A stretch of DNA of 64,000 nucleotides. Source: Annulohypoxylon bovei var. microspora (taxonomy: Eukaryota; Ascomycota; Sordariomycetes; Xylariales; Hypoxylaceae). The first letter of the stretch is position 1, and the number at the start of each line of letters is the position of its first letter. The stretch is from NCBI GenBank assembly GCA_022836615.1, contig MU405242.1, positions 1-64,000 on the forward strand, given 5' to 3'. This document shows positions 49,286 through 61,746 of this stretch, piece by piece. The translations under genes were made by a program, and so were the position numbers. The notes beneath the pieces are model-generated. The model made no database searches, had not been told where the DNA came from, and was given only the letters and a program-made list of their open reading frames with translations.

Positions 49286-49855
49286 GGTAGAAGCTAGAAG
49301 CAGCAATTGATATTTGAAGTTCACAGTACAGTTTACAGATGAGGGGCAAGTATTCTACTCGTACATAGGAACAGGTATGCACATGAGGAAAGGTATAAGA
49401 TAAGAAGGTGTTCTCCGTTTTCAACATTCCCCGGATTTGAACCTGCCTAGACCGCCGAGCGTGTTGGTTCTGCCGAGGATAGCCATGGCCCGTGGACCGT
49501 GGCTGGCAAACAATGGATTGGGAATTAGGAATTGGGGAAGAGCGCTGACGTCGATCAGCTGAACGAACATCTGGGGAGGCGGAAATAACGAATCAGATCT
49601 CTCGCTAAGTCTCCGCGCCCCCTCGGGTGCCACTACCTACCGTTAGACATGTGAATCTTAAATGTTCAAAATTCAAGGTACATAGGTACGTAGATACATA
49701 TCTAAGAGGTGGGGATATGACCGGGCCGATGTCACCTGACGTTGAATTTTCGAATCTTTGTCAATTGACACACTCCCATGGTGATAGCTTCAATCGTGAA
49801 GCTTCTACTGGACTGAACAGCTCGGCTTCAACACAGTAGTCGAGTACGTCCCGTC
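49286..49855. other. Shared divergent promoter region
   Basis: The 570 bp separate the starts of two nuclear genes for mitochondrial proteins, the acyl-CoA dehydrogenase (minus) and uS12m (plus). A bidirectional promoter is plausible. A minus-strand frame at 49,421-49,633 and a B-box-like GGTTCAAATCC near 49,442 were considered and not accepted as a gene or tRNA. Confidence 0.5.
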
Positions 49856-50557
49856 ATGGCCGCGCCCATATTAAGATTACTCTGGCCATCCCTAGTACGG
49901 CGGCCAGCCACGATACCAACGTCTCTCCCCAGACTACCCGTGCGATCATTCTCGACGACGCCATCACCGAACGCGACCTTAAACCAAGTCCTACGAGTGC
50001 GTCTCCCTAATCTCTAAGATAGAATATAGCAATTGCGCGAGTCGTGAAGTACAATGCCAATTAACGAATAAACAAAAAAATAGGGATGTCGTAAACCCCA
50101 GCGCGAGCGCCACGCCGTGTCCCCGGCCTTGTCCGACGTGCAGTGTCCGCAGCAAAAAGGCGTGTGTCTGAAAGTCGGCATCACGCGGCCCAAGAAACCC
50201 AACTCCGGCGAGCGTAAGACGGCGCGTATCCGCTTGTCCGGCGGCCGCTTGATCACCGCATACATCCCCGGCGAGGGCCATAACATCCAACAGCATTCCG
50301 TCGTGCTTGTCCGAGGCGGTAGGAGTCAGGATTGTCCTGGTGTGCGATACCATGTGGTTCGGGGAGCTTTGGATTTGGTACGTCGATAACTATTCTACTA
50401 TTGGCATATGGATTGAATAAGAGGGGGTTTCTAGTGAACATCTTGAGGCTGCTTTTGCTAACGTGAGGATTTATTATAGGCCGGTGTTGCCAATCGCCAG
50501 TCCAGTCGAAGTAAATACGGAACGAAGAAACCGAAGAAAGCATCAGTGGGCGCATAG
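49856..50557 (+). CDS. Mitochondrial small-subunit ribosomal protein uS12m
   Basis: Exons 49,856-49,996, 50,084-50,377 and 50,480-50,557 give 170 residues. An N-terminal Arg/Ser-rich presequence (LRLLWPSLVRRPAT) precedes the conserved uS12 core: LNQVLRG at its start, CPQQKGVCLKVG, RPKKPNSGERKTARIRLS, the decoding-centre loop PGEGHNIQQHSVVLVRGG, and DCPGVRYHVVRGALD. The basic tail KYGTKKPKK completes it. The protein sits at the decoding site of the mitochondrial ribosome. The donor GTGCGT of the first intron is less common but gives the only continuous frame into the core. No overlap with the divergent acyl-CoA dehydrogenase gene. Confidence 0.93.
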
Positions 50558-50911
50558 AGTGGGACATGAAAGCTTTAAAACAGCGTCTGATTTATATAGC
50601 ATCCCTAAGAGGATCTTAAATACCTCGAGCTAATAGAGGTTTCAGGGGCATCGGATGCGGATTGTATTCTTACACGACGTGATGTAAAATAACTTGGAGC
50701 ATTTCCATTTCAGATGGTGCCGCCATAAACTTGTATCTACAGATGAAAAAGAAAAAAACACCGATATCATCATTGAATTGATGAATCCATGGACGCCAAC
50801 CTCCTTTGCCCCGTTCAATACCCCCTTGTGGTGATGCGTTATGATAGACCATCATTAAAGAATGATCAGTGTCTACTCTACAATCATATTTTTCCTCGAC
50901 CTGATTTTTAT
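50558..50911. other. Convergent 3' gap
   Basis: A 354-bp gap between the stop codons of the uS12m gene and the minus-strand mannosyltransferase. No gene is seen. Confidence 0.5.
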
Positions 50912-52459
50912 CTAGTCCTGTTGGTTTTCATAACCTTGCGGCTTCTCCAGCCCATTAACTTCGAAGTATCTTGAAGTGCCTATAAGATTGGGTTAGTAAC
51001 GGTGATTTCAAGGGGATAACGTAGGCACGTACAAGAGTATCCCTTCCAGTCAAAGTTGTCCTTAGGATTGCAGTGGCAGCGAAGATCTAATCGTGTCTTC
51101 TCACCAGTTGGACAGTGGGTAAAGGGGACGTGGTAGTATGCGATATCGTTAAAGAAATGGAGTTCTTCCTTCTTCAACAAAAGAGCGGCGGCAATGGAGT
51201 GGACTGGTGCGTCTCCCCATCGCTCATAGAAGAAACCGCCATCCGTGTCGAGGGACTCGAAGAAGTCGATATATGCCTTGGATCGAAGCCATTCAAGGTT
51301 ACCGACCTCGAAGTTAGACCACTACAAATGGATTAGCTAGGTTCCAAATACCGGTCGGTATATATGTTACTTACCATATGGCAGTGGTTATAGGTCTCAC
51401 CGCCATCATCACTCAAGAAACCCATGGAGTTGCCCTCGGCAATATGTTCGGGATAGTTCTTCATAAATTTCTTGACGCTGTCCCACAGCGTAGGGATGGT
51501 CTCGACGTATTCGTACAGACTAAGCACAAAACTGTACTTCTTCTTGTTCTCGGCCATGAAGCGGAAGGGGTCGTAGTGAATGTCACAGAAAAGCTCAATG
51601 CTGGGTTCGACTCTCCAATAGTATTCGTAGTTCATCATTAGCGGCTGGCGGAAGAAGAAGCCGGACTCGAAACGGCACATGTGTCGGTAGCTGACGGAGT
51701 CGCCATAGATAATCTTGCGTTGCGCCATATCCTCACGGACCTTGCGCGCTTTGTCCTGGTCGATATGGTCAGGGAATGACCAGTGCTCGTGGGGAATTTC
51801 GCCATAGTATGTCTTTCCGGAAACGAGAGAGCTGGTAACCTTCTTGAACGTGGCATCAAATGGCTTATCATTCAAGAAGACCCAGTCGTAGTTGTATCGG
51901 CGGTTGAAGCGATCCTCGACTTGACGAATGGAGCGAGCAATCTCCCACACATCACTATTGCGAGCAAGACTGACGAAAGTAGCATTCATGCGAGGGCCAG
52001 GGGCAGTTCCTAGAAGCTCATCCCATCCTTGGTCCGACGGTGTTAGGGCCATCGGAGCCTCAGCGAGATCCTCGAACTGCTTCGGAGTTCCAGTGGCCGG
52101 CTTTGACGTTGAGCCCTTCGTGGAGCCTGGTGTGCTTTTCGCCGAGTCATCGGACTTGCCTCCCCAACTAGACGATACTCCGCCAACATCGCCTGCTTGT
52201 TTCTCGGGCTTTGAAGACTGTGAACCTTTACCGACACCGAATGTCGAGGAATTCAATTGTGGTACTCCATCATATGAAGAATGAGAGACGAAATAAAGGA
52301 CTGCGAGAAACTGTTGGTATTAAAAATTGGTGTTAGCGACTTATACCCACTACCTGGATATCCACCATCCACCCAAGGATGAATCGCGACAAGTTTAGGT
52401 CGACTCACGAAGAAAGCGAAGAGAATATATCTCACGATGCGCGCGCTTCCGGCGGCCAT
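50912..52459 (-). CDS. GT15 alpha-1,2-mannosyltransferase (KRE2/MNT1 family)
   Basis: On the minus strand exons are 52,459-52,409, 52,310-51,375, 51,321-51,033 and 50,979-50,912, giving 447 residues. The first exon and start of the second encode a type II membrane anchor (about residues 7-24, IVRYILFAFFFLAVLYFV, spanning the intron), followed by a Ser/Gly/Lys-rich stem. The catalytic domain shows NATFVSLARNSD, YDWVFLNDKPF, the nucleotide-sugar/active-site region YYWRVEPSIELFCDIHYDP, GNSMGFLSDDGGETYNHCHM, FYERWGDAPVHSIAAALLL and the Cys-rich end DLRCHCNP. Family members add alpha-1,2-mannose to O- and N-glycans in the Golgi using GDP-mannose. Length and order match the yeast proteins. Confidence 0.92.
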
Positions 52460-55157
52460 GATTCGGAATACGGACTGACGGGTCTTTCACCGTCAATAGA
52501 TGATGTTTGTTGTAGGAAGAAAAAAAAGGTTAATTGTTTAAGAACCAGAGGTTTCGCCGGCCGGGATAGTAGCGGGGACCTCCAAAGGGAAAAAGTTTCT
52601 TTGCCTATTATTGTAAGACACAAAGGAGGTCATTAGGTCATCACCGGAAATCTCAATGTTTAACTGACTCGACGTCGCATACACGAGCCGGGATTTTGAC
52701 GAGAAGGACCAAAGTGAGAGCAAGAATAGAAAAGGAAATGAGGAAAAAGGTATAAAAAAAGAACAACAAGATAGATGGATAGATGGATATATGGAGTAGT
52801 ATACCCTAGAACCTAGGTAGGTAAAGTAGGATGCCCTGAATGCCCCAGGTGTTGTGAATACGAAGTAGGAAGTAGTATGAAAGTAAACGAGGTTCGAAGT
52901 GGATTAGGGGTAGGCACAAGTACAGGGCTGTACACACTATGCTACAATGCTACAATGGATTGCGAGCATTTTACAGGGCGTAATTGGTTTTGAGTTCAAA
53001 ATGGGAAAACGGAAACGATGGATTTAAAATTTCGACTTGAACGGATCGACGCGTCAGTGTCAAAAGTGGGCAGGCCTAACTTCCACTTCACCCCTGGACT
53101 TGTACAAATCTGTACATAAGTACAACCTGTACAACATGTACTTTCCAGGTCGTACATTCAGATTCTCCACTCTTTACGATATTAGGTGCATCTAGGCCTG
53201 TGGACCTTTCCGTATCTGCTTGTTCTTAATCCTTGGCAATGCCGTACCTGTCCGCCCCGAGCCCGTATCTCAACTTTTTTAATCCCTTATCGATTCGCAT
53301 TTCATGCTTCAATGCTCTATCGCACGATGTGCCACATCTGGCACGTTACTGACGGTACATTAGCTGCTTAGGTGCGTTGTACATGTGGCCCATCAAGATT
53401 AAGAGATGCACGATTATACATGTAACTATTCAACAATTGGAAGTGATCTGTGGAAGCTGAAGTCGATACATACCATTACACTTGCTGTGACATACTTTTA
53501 AGAAGATGTCTCAACGTTTTGGGTAAATCATCTAGTTTGCTCGAAACGCTGGTCTCAATGCAGTTTGCCGTAGCTGCCGTAGTCATATCCCTAGGCTTAC
53601 CTATATGACAACTTGATATTAGACTTGGAATCTTGGGTATTATTGCAGTGTTGGTTTTACAACTCAAAAGTCTGCTCTAGTACTAACATATAACTAATCC
53701 TATGTTTGGATATCTTCAAGAATCTCTAAACCTATCGTTTATCCGGTAGAGCCGCCTAGGGGCTAATGCTGACATATTTTGCTACGTAGCAAATACGTAT
53801 GCTTTGAAAAATGAAGTGATAATAACATCTGTAAATATATTTGTTGCAAGTAACTTCTTTACCTCTAGACATGTAGATATACCAATTAAAAACTGTTTCA
53901 GTTCTGGATCCGTCGTGCAAAAGTTGGCTAAATTAGTATATAAGTACCTAAGGTACTACAAGCTGCCTTATTTTGTATTTAAAGGTAAACACGTGATCGA
54001 TTTATAAACGACTATAAAGCTTGAATAACTACATCATATAAATAGCCACCTACATAACGTAGGAATTGAAGATGATGTTATGGGCACTGTAGAAATAACC
54101 CCATCTTCGAATGCTATTTTATGTTGATGGGTCGAAGTGTAGAACATTCAATGTTGAACGTTCAATGTTTAGTGTAACCGTGGGAGATATCTTAACCGCT
54201 TACCTTTGTACCTATGTACCTGTACCTAAGTAGCAGGATCTATGAGCACTGTCACGTGAATCCGGATCGCATTAACATCTAACCGTAAGCCCCCCCCTGT
54301 TGTCGGCTTATGTTGATTGGCCCAATGGATCTTCAGGCCGATACCCATTCTGCCATTCTTCAATTCCACCAAATTGCTTGGTGAACAACTTCGTCGTCTC
54401 GTGTGTCAAATCATCCTGATAGAGTTGACGACGTTCACCTTTAACCAAACCTTTATCTGTTTATTTTCTTCACCTTTATTATTTTTTATATTTATCTTTT
54501 ATCTCACTGGAAGGATCGTGTGCGTTATCCGCTTCACTTGAAGAAGCTGTAGTTATATTTGTCTAAATATTTCTATCGCATTCCTGATCTCGACATTTCG
54601 CCCCTCCATCCCCAGTTGATTTCACTTTCGCACCATGATCAAGCAAGCCTATTCACACATGATCTACCAAGTTTTCCAGTTCTCTTAGCTGTGAGTGATC
54701 TCCATGTTTCCCTGCCACCTGTGGTACCTTATTTTCCCCTTCCAACCCACCCACACACCCGCCCTGCTACACTATCATCCCGCGCCCGCACCCGCACTCA
54801 ATACAATTTTTTGCGCGTTCAGCCCTACCCGAAAGCTCCACCTACCTACCTAGGTATCGTAGGTGGAAAGCTCTTTCAATTTTGTCTGCGCTTTCGATCC
54901 CGTTTCTCTTTTGGCATCGTGATCCTATTCCAAGTACTCCTACTATCGTCTAGCTTCTGTTTCCTTCCCCCTCATCTATAATATTTAATTTTTAGGCACT
55001 ACCAAGCAATTTACCAACTTCCATCACCACCACTACTACTTCATGCTAATCTGCCATAACAGTTCCTTTCATCTTAATTCAGAAATCGAGGAATTCACCC
55101 TCCCTTTTGTAGTCGAGACAAAACCTCCAGCGTACCACAAAGCTTTCATTATTCGTT
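52460..55157. other. Divergent intergenic region and long Pat1 leader
   Basis: In 2.7 kb no gene was accepted. GATA/GATG microsatellite-like sequence lies at about 52,768-52,795, CCTAGGTAGGTA-type motifs at 52,812 and 54,840, and short inverted ATTCAATGTTGAACGTTCAATGTT-type sequence near 54,145. From 54,500 to 55,150 the strand is pyrimidine-rich with several upstream ATGs and a 140-codon frame at 54,559-54,981 lacking motifs; this is most likely the long 5' leader of the Pat1 gene. Confidence 0.45.
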
Positions 55158-57854
55158 ATGTCCTACAACGCGGGCTCTTCGCGCCACGACATGGCGGCTC
55201 CCGGCTTCGGCCAGTCCCACGACCCGTTCGCCGACCTTTCGCGAAATGCCGACCACATCGACGAAGCTCTAGACTTTGAGGATACGTATGATGGATTAGG
55301 TGATCAGTTGGATGAGACAGATGACGCCTTTAATGACGACACTTTTGGTGATGGCTCTGGTGTAGTGTCACATGCGCCGGTTGGCAAAGATTTTGATTTC
55401 TTCGGTCAAACTGCTAAAGTTTCGAACGCTATTGAGGAGGAGCACCTGCGCTTCACTCGCCAGCAGCCCGCTCCGAAGTCGACCCAAGTATCTTCCGCGC
55501 AACACTACGGCGCGGGATACTCGTACCAGCCTGCACCCGTACCCAAGCCGGCCAGAAGCGGTTACGAGAAGTATAAGGAGCCCGTACCCGTCTCGGACCT
55601 TCAAGTTGACGCTTCGATATGGGGAGTTCAGCCGAAACGACCTGCTGTTCCAGCAATGGCCCAACCGCAACTTCAACTCCAGCTCCAGCCGCAACTCCAA
55701 CCCCAGCCCCAACTCCAGTCACAGCCAACAGCGGCGCCAGCAAGCCGAAAGATGATGAGTTTAGAGGAAGTCGAAGCAGCAATGCGAGCTCAGGCGAAGC
55801 CTCCTGCTCAACCTCCTGCTCAACCTCAACAGCCCTACCCCCAGCAGCACCCCCAAGCACAGCCCACGCATATGCCTGTTCCTGAGCCTCAGCTGCAATT
55901 CCAGCATGCCCAGCCTGCCCAGCCTGCTCACTATCCTCGTCAAGACTCGGGTGATTATCGTCAACAACAACCAGATAACCGTCAGCCTCCGGGCTTTTAT
56001 CCCCCCGACAATCACCAAGGTGCTCAGGGTGCAAGTCATGGGCATCCTATCTCGATCTTGCAGCGTCCTTCCTCAAAGAACGCTCCTCCTGGAGGACCGG
56101 GTGTTCCTAGCCCATTACCCCAACAGTCTCAGCCGTCTCCCATGGGATTTCCGACCCAGATACTCCAAAATCCTAACCGCCTACCCGGGGAAGCCAGTAG
56201 AATGAATGTGCCAACACACCCAACTCACCGATCTCAAAGTTCGTTCGGTCGTCAGTCCCAGTCCCAGCCCCAACCTCAACCCCAACCCCAACCTAGCGCG
56301 AACCAACCTCACCTTGCGCATTTGTCTGAGCAGGAGAAGGCGGCCTTCCTCGAGGCCGAAGCGAGACGAGCGAAGCGGAACCACAAGATCCATGTCTTGT
56401 CAAAGGATAACGGCCTGATGACACCCCAGGACAAAAGCTTCATTACTAGGATTCAACTTCAACAGCTCGTCTCGGCTACCGGTGACCCCAACGAACACGG
56501 AACCGATGCTGCGCTTGCAGAAGATTTCTATTACCAGGTCCTGAGCTCTTTGCGAGCAGGCCAGCGACCGAACCCAAACCAGCCGCTGAACAATTTCGCG
56601 CAGACGTACCTTTTCCAGACTGGTACCCGCCATGGAGGCATGAGGCGTCAAGGAAGGGGCCCGGAGAATCACATGCAACGCATGGAACAACAGGTACAAC
56701 GTGCTGTTGAAGCTGCCAAGAATAAACCCAAGAACAAGCAACTGGTTATCGAAGGTAGTCTAGGAAAGATCTCCTTCAGCAACGCTAAGACTCCTAAGCC
56801 TCTGCTGAATATCAAGCGAACCGACAGTGGTGCCGACGCCAACCGACCTACCAGCAGCCATCGTCCACATCCGGCGGCAAATGGTACCGACAAGAAGGAG
56901 ACGTTGAGGAACATAGAAAACGTTTATCTAACCATCATGAAGATGGAGGATGTAGACCGCAACATCCCCCTGCCTCCCAATGGCACCCCGAACCCCGAGT
57001 TTGAGCGACGTGCCGAGTTCCAACAGCGGCTGCAGCAACTGAACGAGCAGCTTTGGAGCGAGCTTAAGGTACACGAGCCTATCGGTGCAACATCGGTGCA
57101 CCCCTTCATCGCATTCCTATCCTATCCCAAGGGCAAGAAAATAATTGGTCGGGTGTTCCATTTCCTCACCCTTGAACAGCAGACTACTATTCTGACCCTC
57201 GTCGTCATTCACCTTGATCAGCTTGATGTGGTCCGCGGTGCTCAAGTGCAAACCGGAGAGCCCATTAATCTTAACGCTGCTACTCGTGAAAGCATCGAGC
57301 TCTTCACTTCCTCGGTCATGCCAAGCCTTCTCCATCTACTGAGCAAATCAGAGCTTCACATTGTTACTGGTGTGTTAGGTTTGATAACACAGAACCTAAA
57401 CGTGGACCTTGTTTCGCGAACGCGCATTGGTGTCTCGATGTTGACCATGATACTCAGTCGTGCTGAGCTCACTAAGCAAGCTGGGCAAGCTACCGAACAG
57501 GCATGGCAGCAATGGTCAGTATATTGATAATTATTTTACGTATTTCAGCAACTAACGTTATTTAGGGTCGGCACTTTCAACCAATTCTTCGACGCGTTGG
57601 AACCCACGCTTCCCCACATCTTCCCTGGACCCGTAGCGTCTGGAGAAGACATCTACGTATGGCAGTTCCTAGCAGCCATTGGCATAGGTGCTAGTCTGGA
57701 GGAACAGCAACGTCTTGTCCTTGCTGTCAAGGACCGCGTTATGGATACCTACAGCCTGTCTAAGACTCTTCCCCCTGACATGGCGAAGACACGTCTGGAC
57801 AACGTCAACTTGTTCATGCGATCTATCGGTCTTGACGTCGAATTATTGGAGTAG
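55158..57854 (+). CDS. PAT1: mRNA decapping activator Pat1
   Basis: Exons 55,158-57,514 and 57,566-57,854, with a 51-bp intron (GTCAGT, ACTAAC, TTTAG), give 881 residues. The N-terminus has APGFGQSHDPFADLS and the FDF-type motif DFDFFGQ (about 77-84) that contacts the helicase Dhh1/DDX6. A long Gln/Pro-rich disordered region (roughly 170-400) includes a QLQLQLQPQLQPQ tract made of CAR/CTC repeats. The C-terminal half holds RRAKRNHKIHVLSKDNGLMTP, the GSLGKISFSNAKTPK segment and the all-helical Pat-C domain that binds Lsm1-7 and Dcp2. Pat1 promotes decapping of deadenylated mRNA in P-bodies. The start is the first ATG of the open frame and lacks the MSFFGF start I would expect, so an upstream exon cannot be excluded. 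Confidence 0.9.
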
Positions 57855-58528
57855 CTCTTGAACAGCAGGAACCCTTGAACACAACCATATCGCACGAAGA
57901 ACGGCTCATGACACTGCCGTACCGTGCAATTTACCATTAGCCTATTCGCCTTGGGGACTAGAACCAGAGGTTGGATGACGTCTCTACACCGCCTCTTGTG
58001 CGAACGAAGTCGCAACAAAAAAAAAAGCAAGCTGTGCAAAGGATATTAAGTGAAATCCGGAGATTTAGGGACTCTGCCTACAGAAAAAGATGGGTGCGGG
58101 TGGAAATTATGGAACGTATCTGAATTCTCACGAGTTCACATGATACCCGTATTCGATTGCCGGGATGGGACCTTGAGAGGAAGCCGACTAGATTCATGGT
58201 GGGTGGTACTATGCTACCACAAGTAGTATGTAGTACATCTACTAGGCATTGCTTAGCTTAGCTTATTAACATGAGATGAGGCACCTGTTGCCCGTGGTTT
58301 ATCCCGTGATGGTAGTAGATTCTAACTCCTACCGTGATACTCTTGTTTTGCACTTTGATGTAACTTTAAAAGAATGGGTAAAATTGGTTGTATTGCGGCT
58401 ACTGCTTCAGCAAGTAGCCGCATGAAATACGATGTGTGCTATGTAGAGTAGCACCCAAAAACGCCGAGCCATGCAATAACGTAGGTACCATTCCTTAAAC
58501 GTGAACCCCTGCCAACCCCTATTTTTAC
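57855..58528. other. Convergent 3' region
   Basis: The 670 bp between the stop codons of the Pat1 gene and the minus-strand RPC5 gene hold no accepted gene. An inverted repeat GCGGCTACT...AGTAGCCGC at about 58,397-58,421 could form a short hairpin. Confidence 0.5.
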
Positions 58529-60066
58529 CTAATCCTTAAACGCAACTGATTTACCCCTTGGACCTGGACCTTTCTTCGCGGTCGAAGCCGCGGCGGGGGC
58601 GGCAGCAGCCTTGCCCTTCCCTCTAGCCACACCAGCCGGGGCTTTCTTCGTGGCTTGTACGGGCCCCTGGTTAATCACCTCGGCCTTGATCTCGACCTCG
58701 TCGTCCGGGGCGTTCGCGTCGCCCTGCTGGTTGTCCCGCAGCCCGCTCACGGCCTTCAGGAAGTCGTCCTCGGCCCACTGCGCCTTGTACTTGTGCTTCC
58801 GCTGACCTGTCTCATCCACCTCATCATCATCGTCGTCGTCTTGGAAGGTTGCTTTCCCCTTGCCCTTGCCCTTGCCGCCATCCTTTGCGAGCTGAAGACC
58901 CTCTACGCCGGGCTTGGGGGCGTCGGGGTACACAAGGCTGCTGGAGAAGACGCTCCACGCCTTGTCGCTGTCGTCGTGCTCGTACTTGAGCCGCGTCCAC
59001 GGCTCGGTCTGGACCTTGCGCAGGCGCTCGACCATCGTGTCGACGCCGGCGCCGCCGTCGCCCTGCCCCGCGCTCTTGATCGTCATGTGGATCGCCTTGG
59101 CGCCGGCCTGCGGTCCCGCGCTAGGCGCGCCGCCTTCCTTGCCTGCTGCCGGGGCGCCTGAGGATGGAGCCCCGCCGCCGCCGCCGCCTTCGCGCGGCCG
59201 CGAGAGCCGCTCTTGCTCCGCGTAGGCGTCGAGGTGGTGGAGTTGCGGGCGCAGGTGGATCAGCGACGTTGCGGGGGTGAGATGGAGTTGGTCTGGGTTA
59301 GTTAAAGTCTTATTAGTCGCGAGTGCGTTTCGGAGTGTTCGTATCCTAGTGACGGGAAGACGAGCGAGGAGAGAGGGTTGTATGTATGTATCTTACCTCC
59401 TTTGAACACACCCACCATCCACCGGCAATTCGTCTCCTTCTCGATGGCGAACTGGCCGCCCAGCGTCTGCGTCCGGATGACCTTGTCCTGGCGCACGGCC
59501 TCGCTCCAGTCCATCATGCTGATCTCGTGCTGCCAATCGTTCTGGCGCGCGCCCGCTCCGGCCCCGGCACCACCCGCACCGCGGCCCGCTCCTCCCGTGG
59601 GACCCCTCGAGGGCACGCCGACGCCGAAGCCGCCGGCCAGCCCGTGGGTGCCCCCGTTCTTGGCCGCGACGCTGCGGGCCAACGCGCCGCCCCACCGCAT
59701 GCCCTTGTCGCGGTCGTAGTCCACGTGCCCGTGGCTCGTGGGCACGTCGACCTCGACGAAGCCCGACTTGTTCTTCAGCCGCACCTCGCTGACGCGCGGG
59801 TACGCCGTGCGCACGGGGCCCTGCTTGTTCGGGTGCTGCAGCACCAGCAGCTTGCGGTTGTCGGCGAAGGGCGGGTTCGCGTACACGTCGTAGCTGGCGA
59901 TGATGGGGTCGGGGTCGTCGTTTTTGGCGGCTGGGGTGGCGGTGTTGGCGGCGGCGGTAGAGGAGGAGGACGAGGAGGGGCGGGTGGTGGTGTCGCCTTC
60001 GCTGCTGACCGAGGTGGCTTGTGGTTGCAGCTTCGAGGAGCCGGAGCCGACGTCCATTGTCGACAT
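58529..60066 (-). CDS. RPC37: RNA polymerase III subunit RPC5 (Rpc37 orthologue)
   Basis: On the minus strand exons are 60,066-59,397 and 59,292-58,529, with a 104-bp intron (GTAAGA, TTTAACTAACCCAG), giving 477 residues. The Sin/RPC5 domain begins at about residue 52: DPIIASYDVYANPP, KLLVLQHPNKQGP, VSEVRLKNKSGFVEVDVP, then WSEAVRQDKVIRTQTLGGQ and QLHLTPATSLIHLRPQLHHLD across the splice. The C-terminal third is acidic and Lys-rich with DDDDDDEVDE, ending in an Ala/Gly/Lys tail. Rpc37 pairs with Rpc53 in the TFIIF-like subcomplex of Pol III that acts in termination and reinitiation. A Gly/Ala-rich insertion (GGAGRGAGGAGAGAGA) is of a kind common in GC-rich fungal genes. The assignment rests on the domain pattern. 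Confidence 0.85.
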
Positions 60067-61746
60067 GATGGCTAGCTTTGCCTAATTGGAGGTGTGGATT
60101 TGTAATTCAATGCCGGTTTCTAACTAGCTTAGATCGGCTTGAATTGAAAATAAAAGATGAAGCATAGAAGTCAACTCATTTTTACGATTAGTTAACTTGA
60201 CATTGACCAAGATGAATGCGCCAGTGGTCTGGAAAGCTTGAATGAGAATGACTTTTTTGGCGGGGCACTTTCTTATCTGGTATCTAATCTTATCTAGGTA
60301 AATCTTGAGGAGCAGGGGCATGGGGCTCTATGTACATATGTACCTGTGTACCTAAGGGCACCGACGGAAGCCTTGACCACATTGTGACACTAGTGCCGTT
60401 GCCTAGGAAGAATTCTGCCACCCAGTCGCGCTTACCGCCCTAACGCGTCCCTTCGCCAGGTATAAATAACCGAGCTCCCTCCCGTCTTTTCGAAGTTCTC
60501 TTCTTCTTTTTTCTTCATACTTACCTTGTTCCGCGCACCCCAGCTCAAGCTTTGGGGTTCGCAAGTAGGGAGACCTGCATTGCACAGCGCGGTGTCGACC
60601 TTCTTCTATTATCCCTCGTGGATCGTAGGGGGCGGAATTTTTGATCTCAAACTCGTTTTCGTTGTGAGCAGTGCTCTGTTGCATTGTCATGAGGAAGATG
60701 CATTAACTCTTCGCCTGCTACGGATCATCAGGCACCAACGTACTGCATGGAAGTATTCATGCGTACCTAGGTAATGGAATGTTTCGTCCCATAAGGTATT
60801 TCACTTGGAACTGTTCATTTCGCAGTATTAGTGAAAATATGAGCTGCGGATGCTCCGTTTCTCGGTATTGATTTCTGCGCCTGGAAATATACTGTCATTT
60901 TTACCTCTCAAATCATACTAAGATCAAAATGATTCATGTCACTTGTCTGCTACATTGTCCAGTGCTGTGTAACGACAGCGTAGAGCATTCATTCGTCGTC
61001 ACTAACCTTTAGAATATCCATAGACACCACACCATATAGTCTGTCGTACAATTCAGGAATGATGTCGTCGCAGTCCTAACGTTTCGGACGTTCAGATTCT
61101 AGTTCATCAACACACTTTCGCTAGGCTATTACCGCCGACTAATCCACCACCCTCAATTTTAGAAGGTACCAAGCCCAATCCAGAACAAACGCGAGCGGCT
61201 AACGACGGAATAGAAGTACTATTATTTGATGAAGGCTATCGATATATCCAGTTTTTCGACACTTTATTTCAATTCTAAAATCAAAACGTCTTTTGGGAAC
61301 CACCTCGACTACCTAAACCCTTTTTTCCGGATCCCTGTGTTTTGAGCTTTTAACACCAAAGTTTCCCGTCTTTTACGATGGACCGAAAAGGGGCTCAGAA
61401 CACAAGTCAACAAGTCAACAACGCGACAAGAAAAAAGCTGCGCAGATGAAACAATTGAAATGAGGGCTCAATTTTGCTCAGAATGCTAGAAGCTGATAGA
61501 ACTATAAAAAGGTATGTAAAGGACAGTAATGCCAAAATATGTCGACTCGAAAAGCCGAGTGTACAAAGAACGATAAGAATTAAATGGTGTCAGATCCGAT
61601 CCCAGTTATGTTGCTGCTTCCCCCCATCGGTAGACGTCTAATAGTTTTAGTTCTCTCCAAGCCGCCAATCTTTTATTAAAATGAGCCGTGTATGTGTAAA
61701 ATCCGTCATCGTCGTAACTCCTCGCTCAGATACCTAGGCAGGTAGC
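60067..61746. other. Intergenic region, no gene seen
   Basis: In 1.7 kb the longest frame (60,403-60,690, minus) has no recognisable content. TACCTAGG-type palindromes occur near 60,765-60,775 and 61,730-61,740. The right part is the 3' flank of the hydrophobin gene. Confidence 0.5.

Noticed and set aside
49400..49510. Possible tRNA on the minus strand with B-box-like GGTTCAAATCC
   Set aside because: T-stem and acceptor do not pair and no A box lies at the right distance.
54559..54981. 140-codon frame upstream of Pat1 as a separate gene
   Set aside because: Pro/Thr/Phe-rich low-complexity product in a CT-rich leader, without motifs; a leader artefact is more likely.
59386..60075. A 229-codon plus-strand frame opposite RPC5
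   Set aside because: Val/Ala/Arg-rich low-complexity product, explained by GC-rich codons of the real minus-strand gene.
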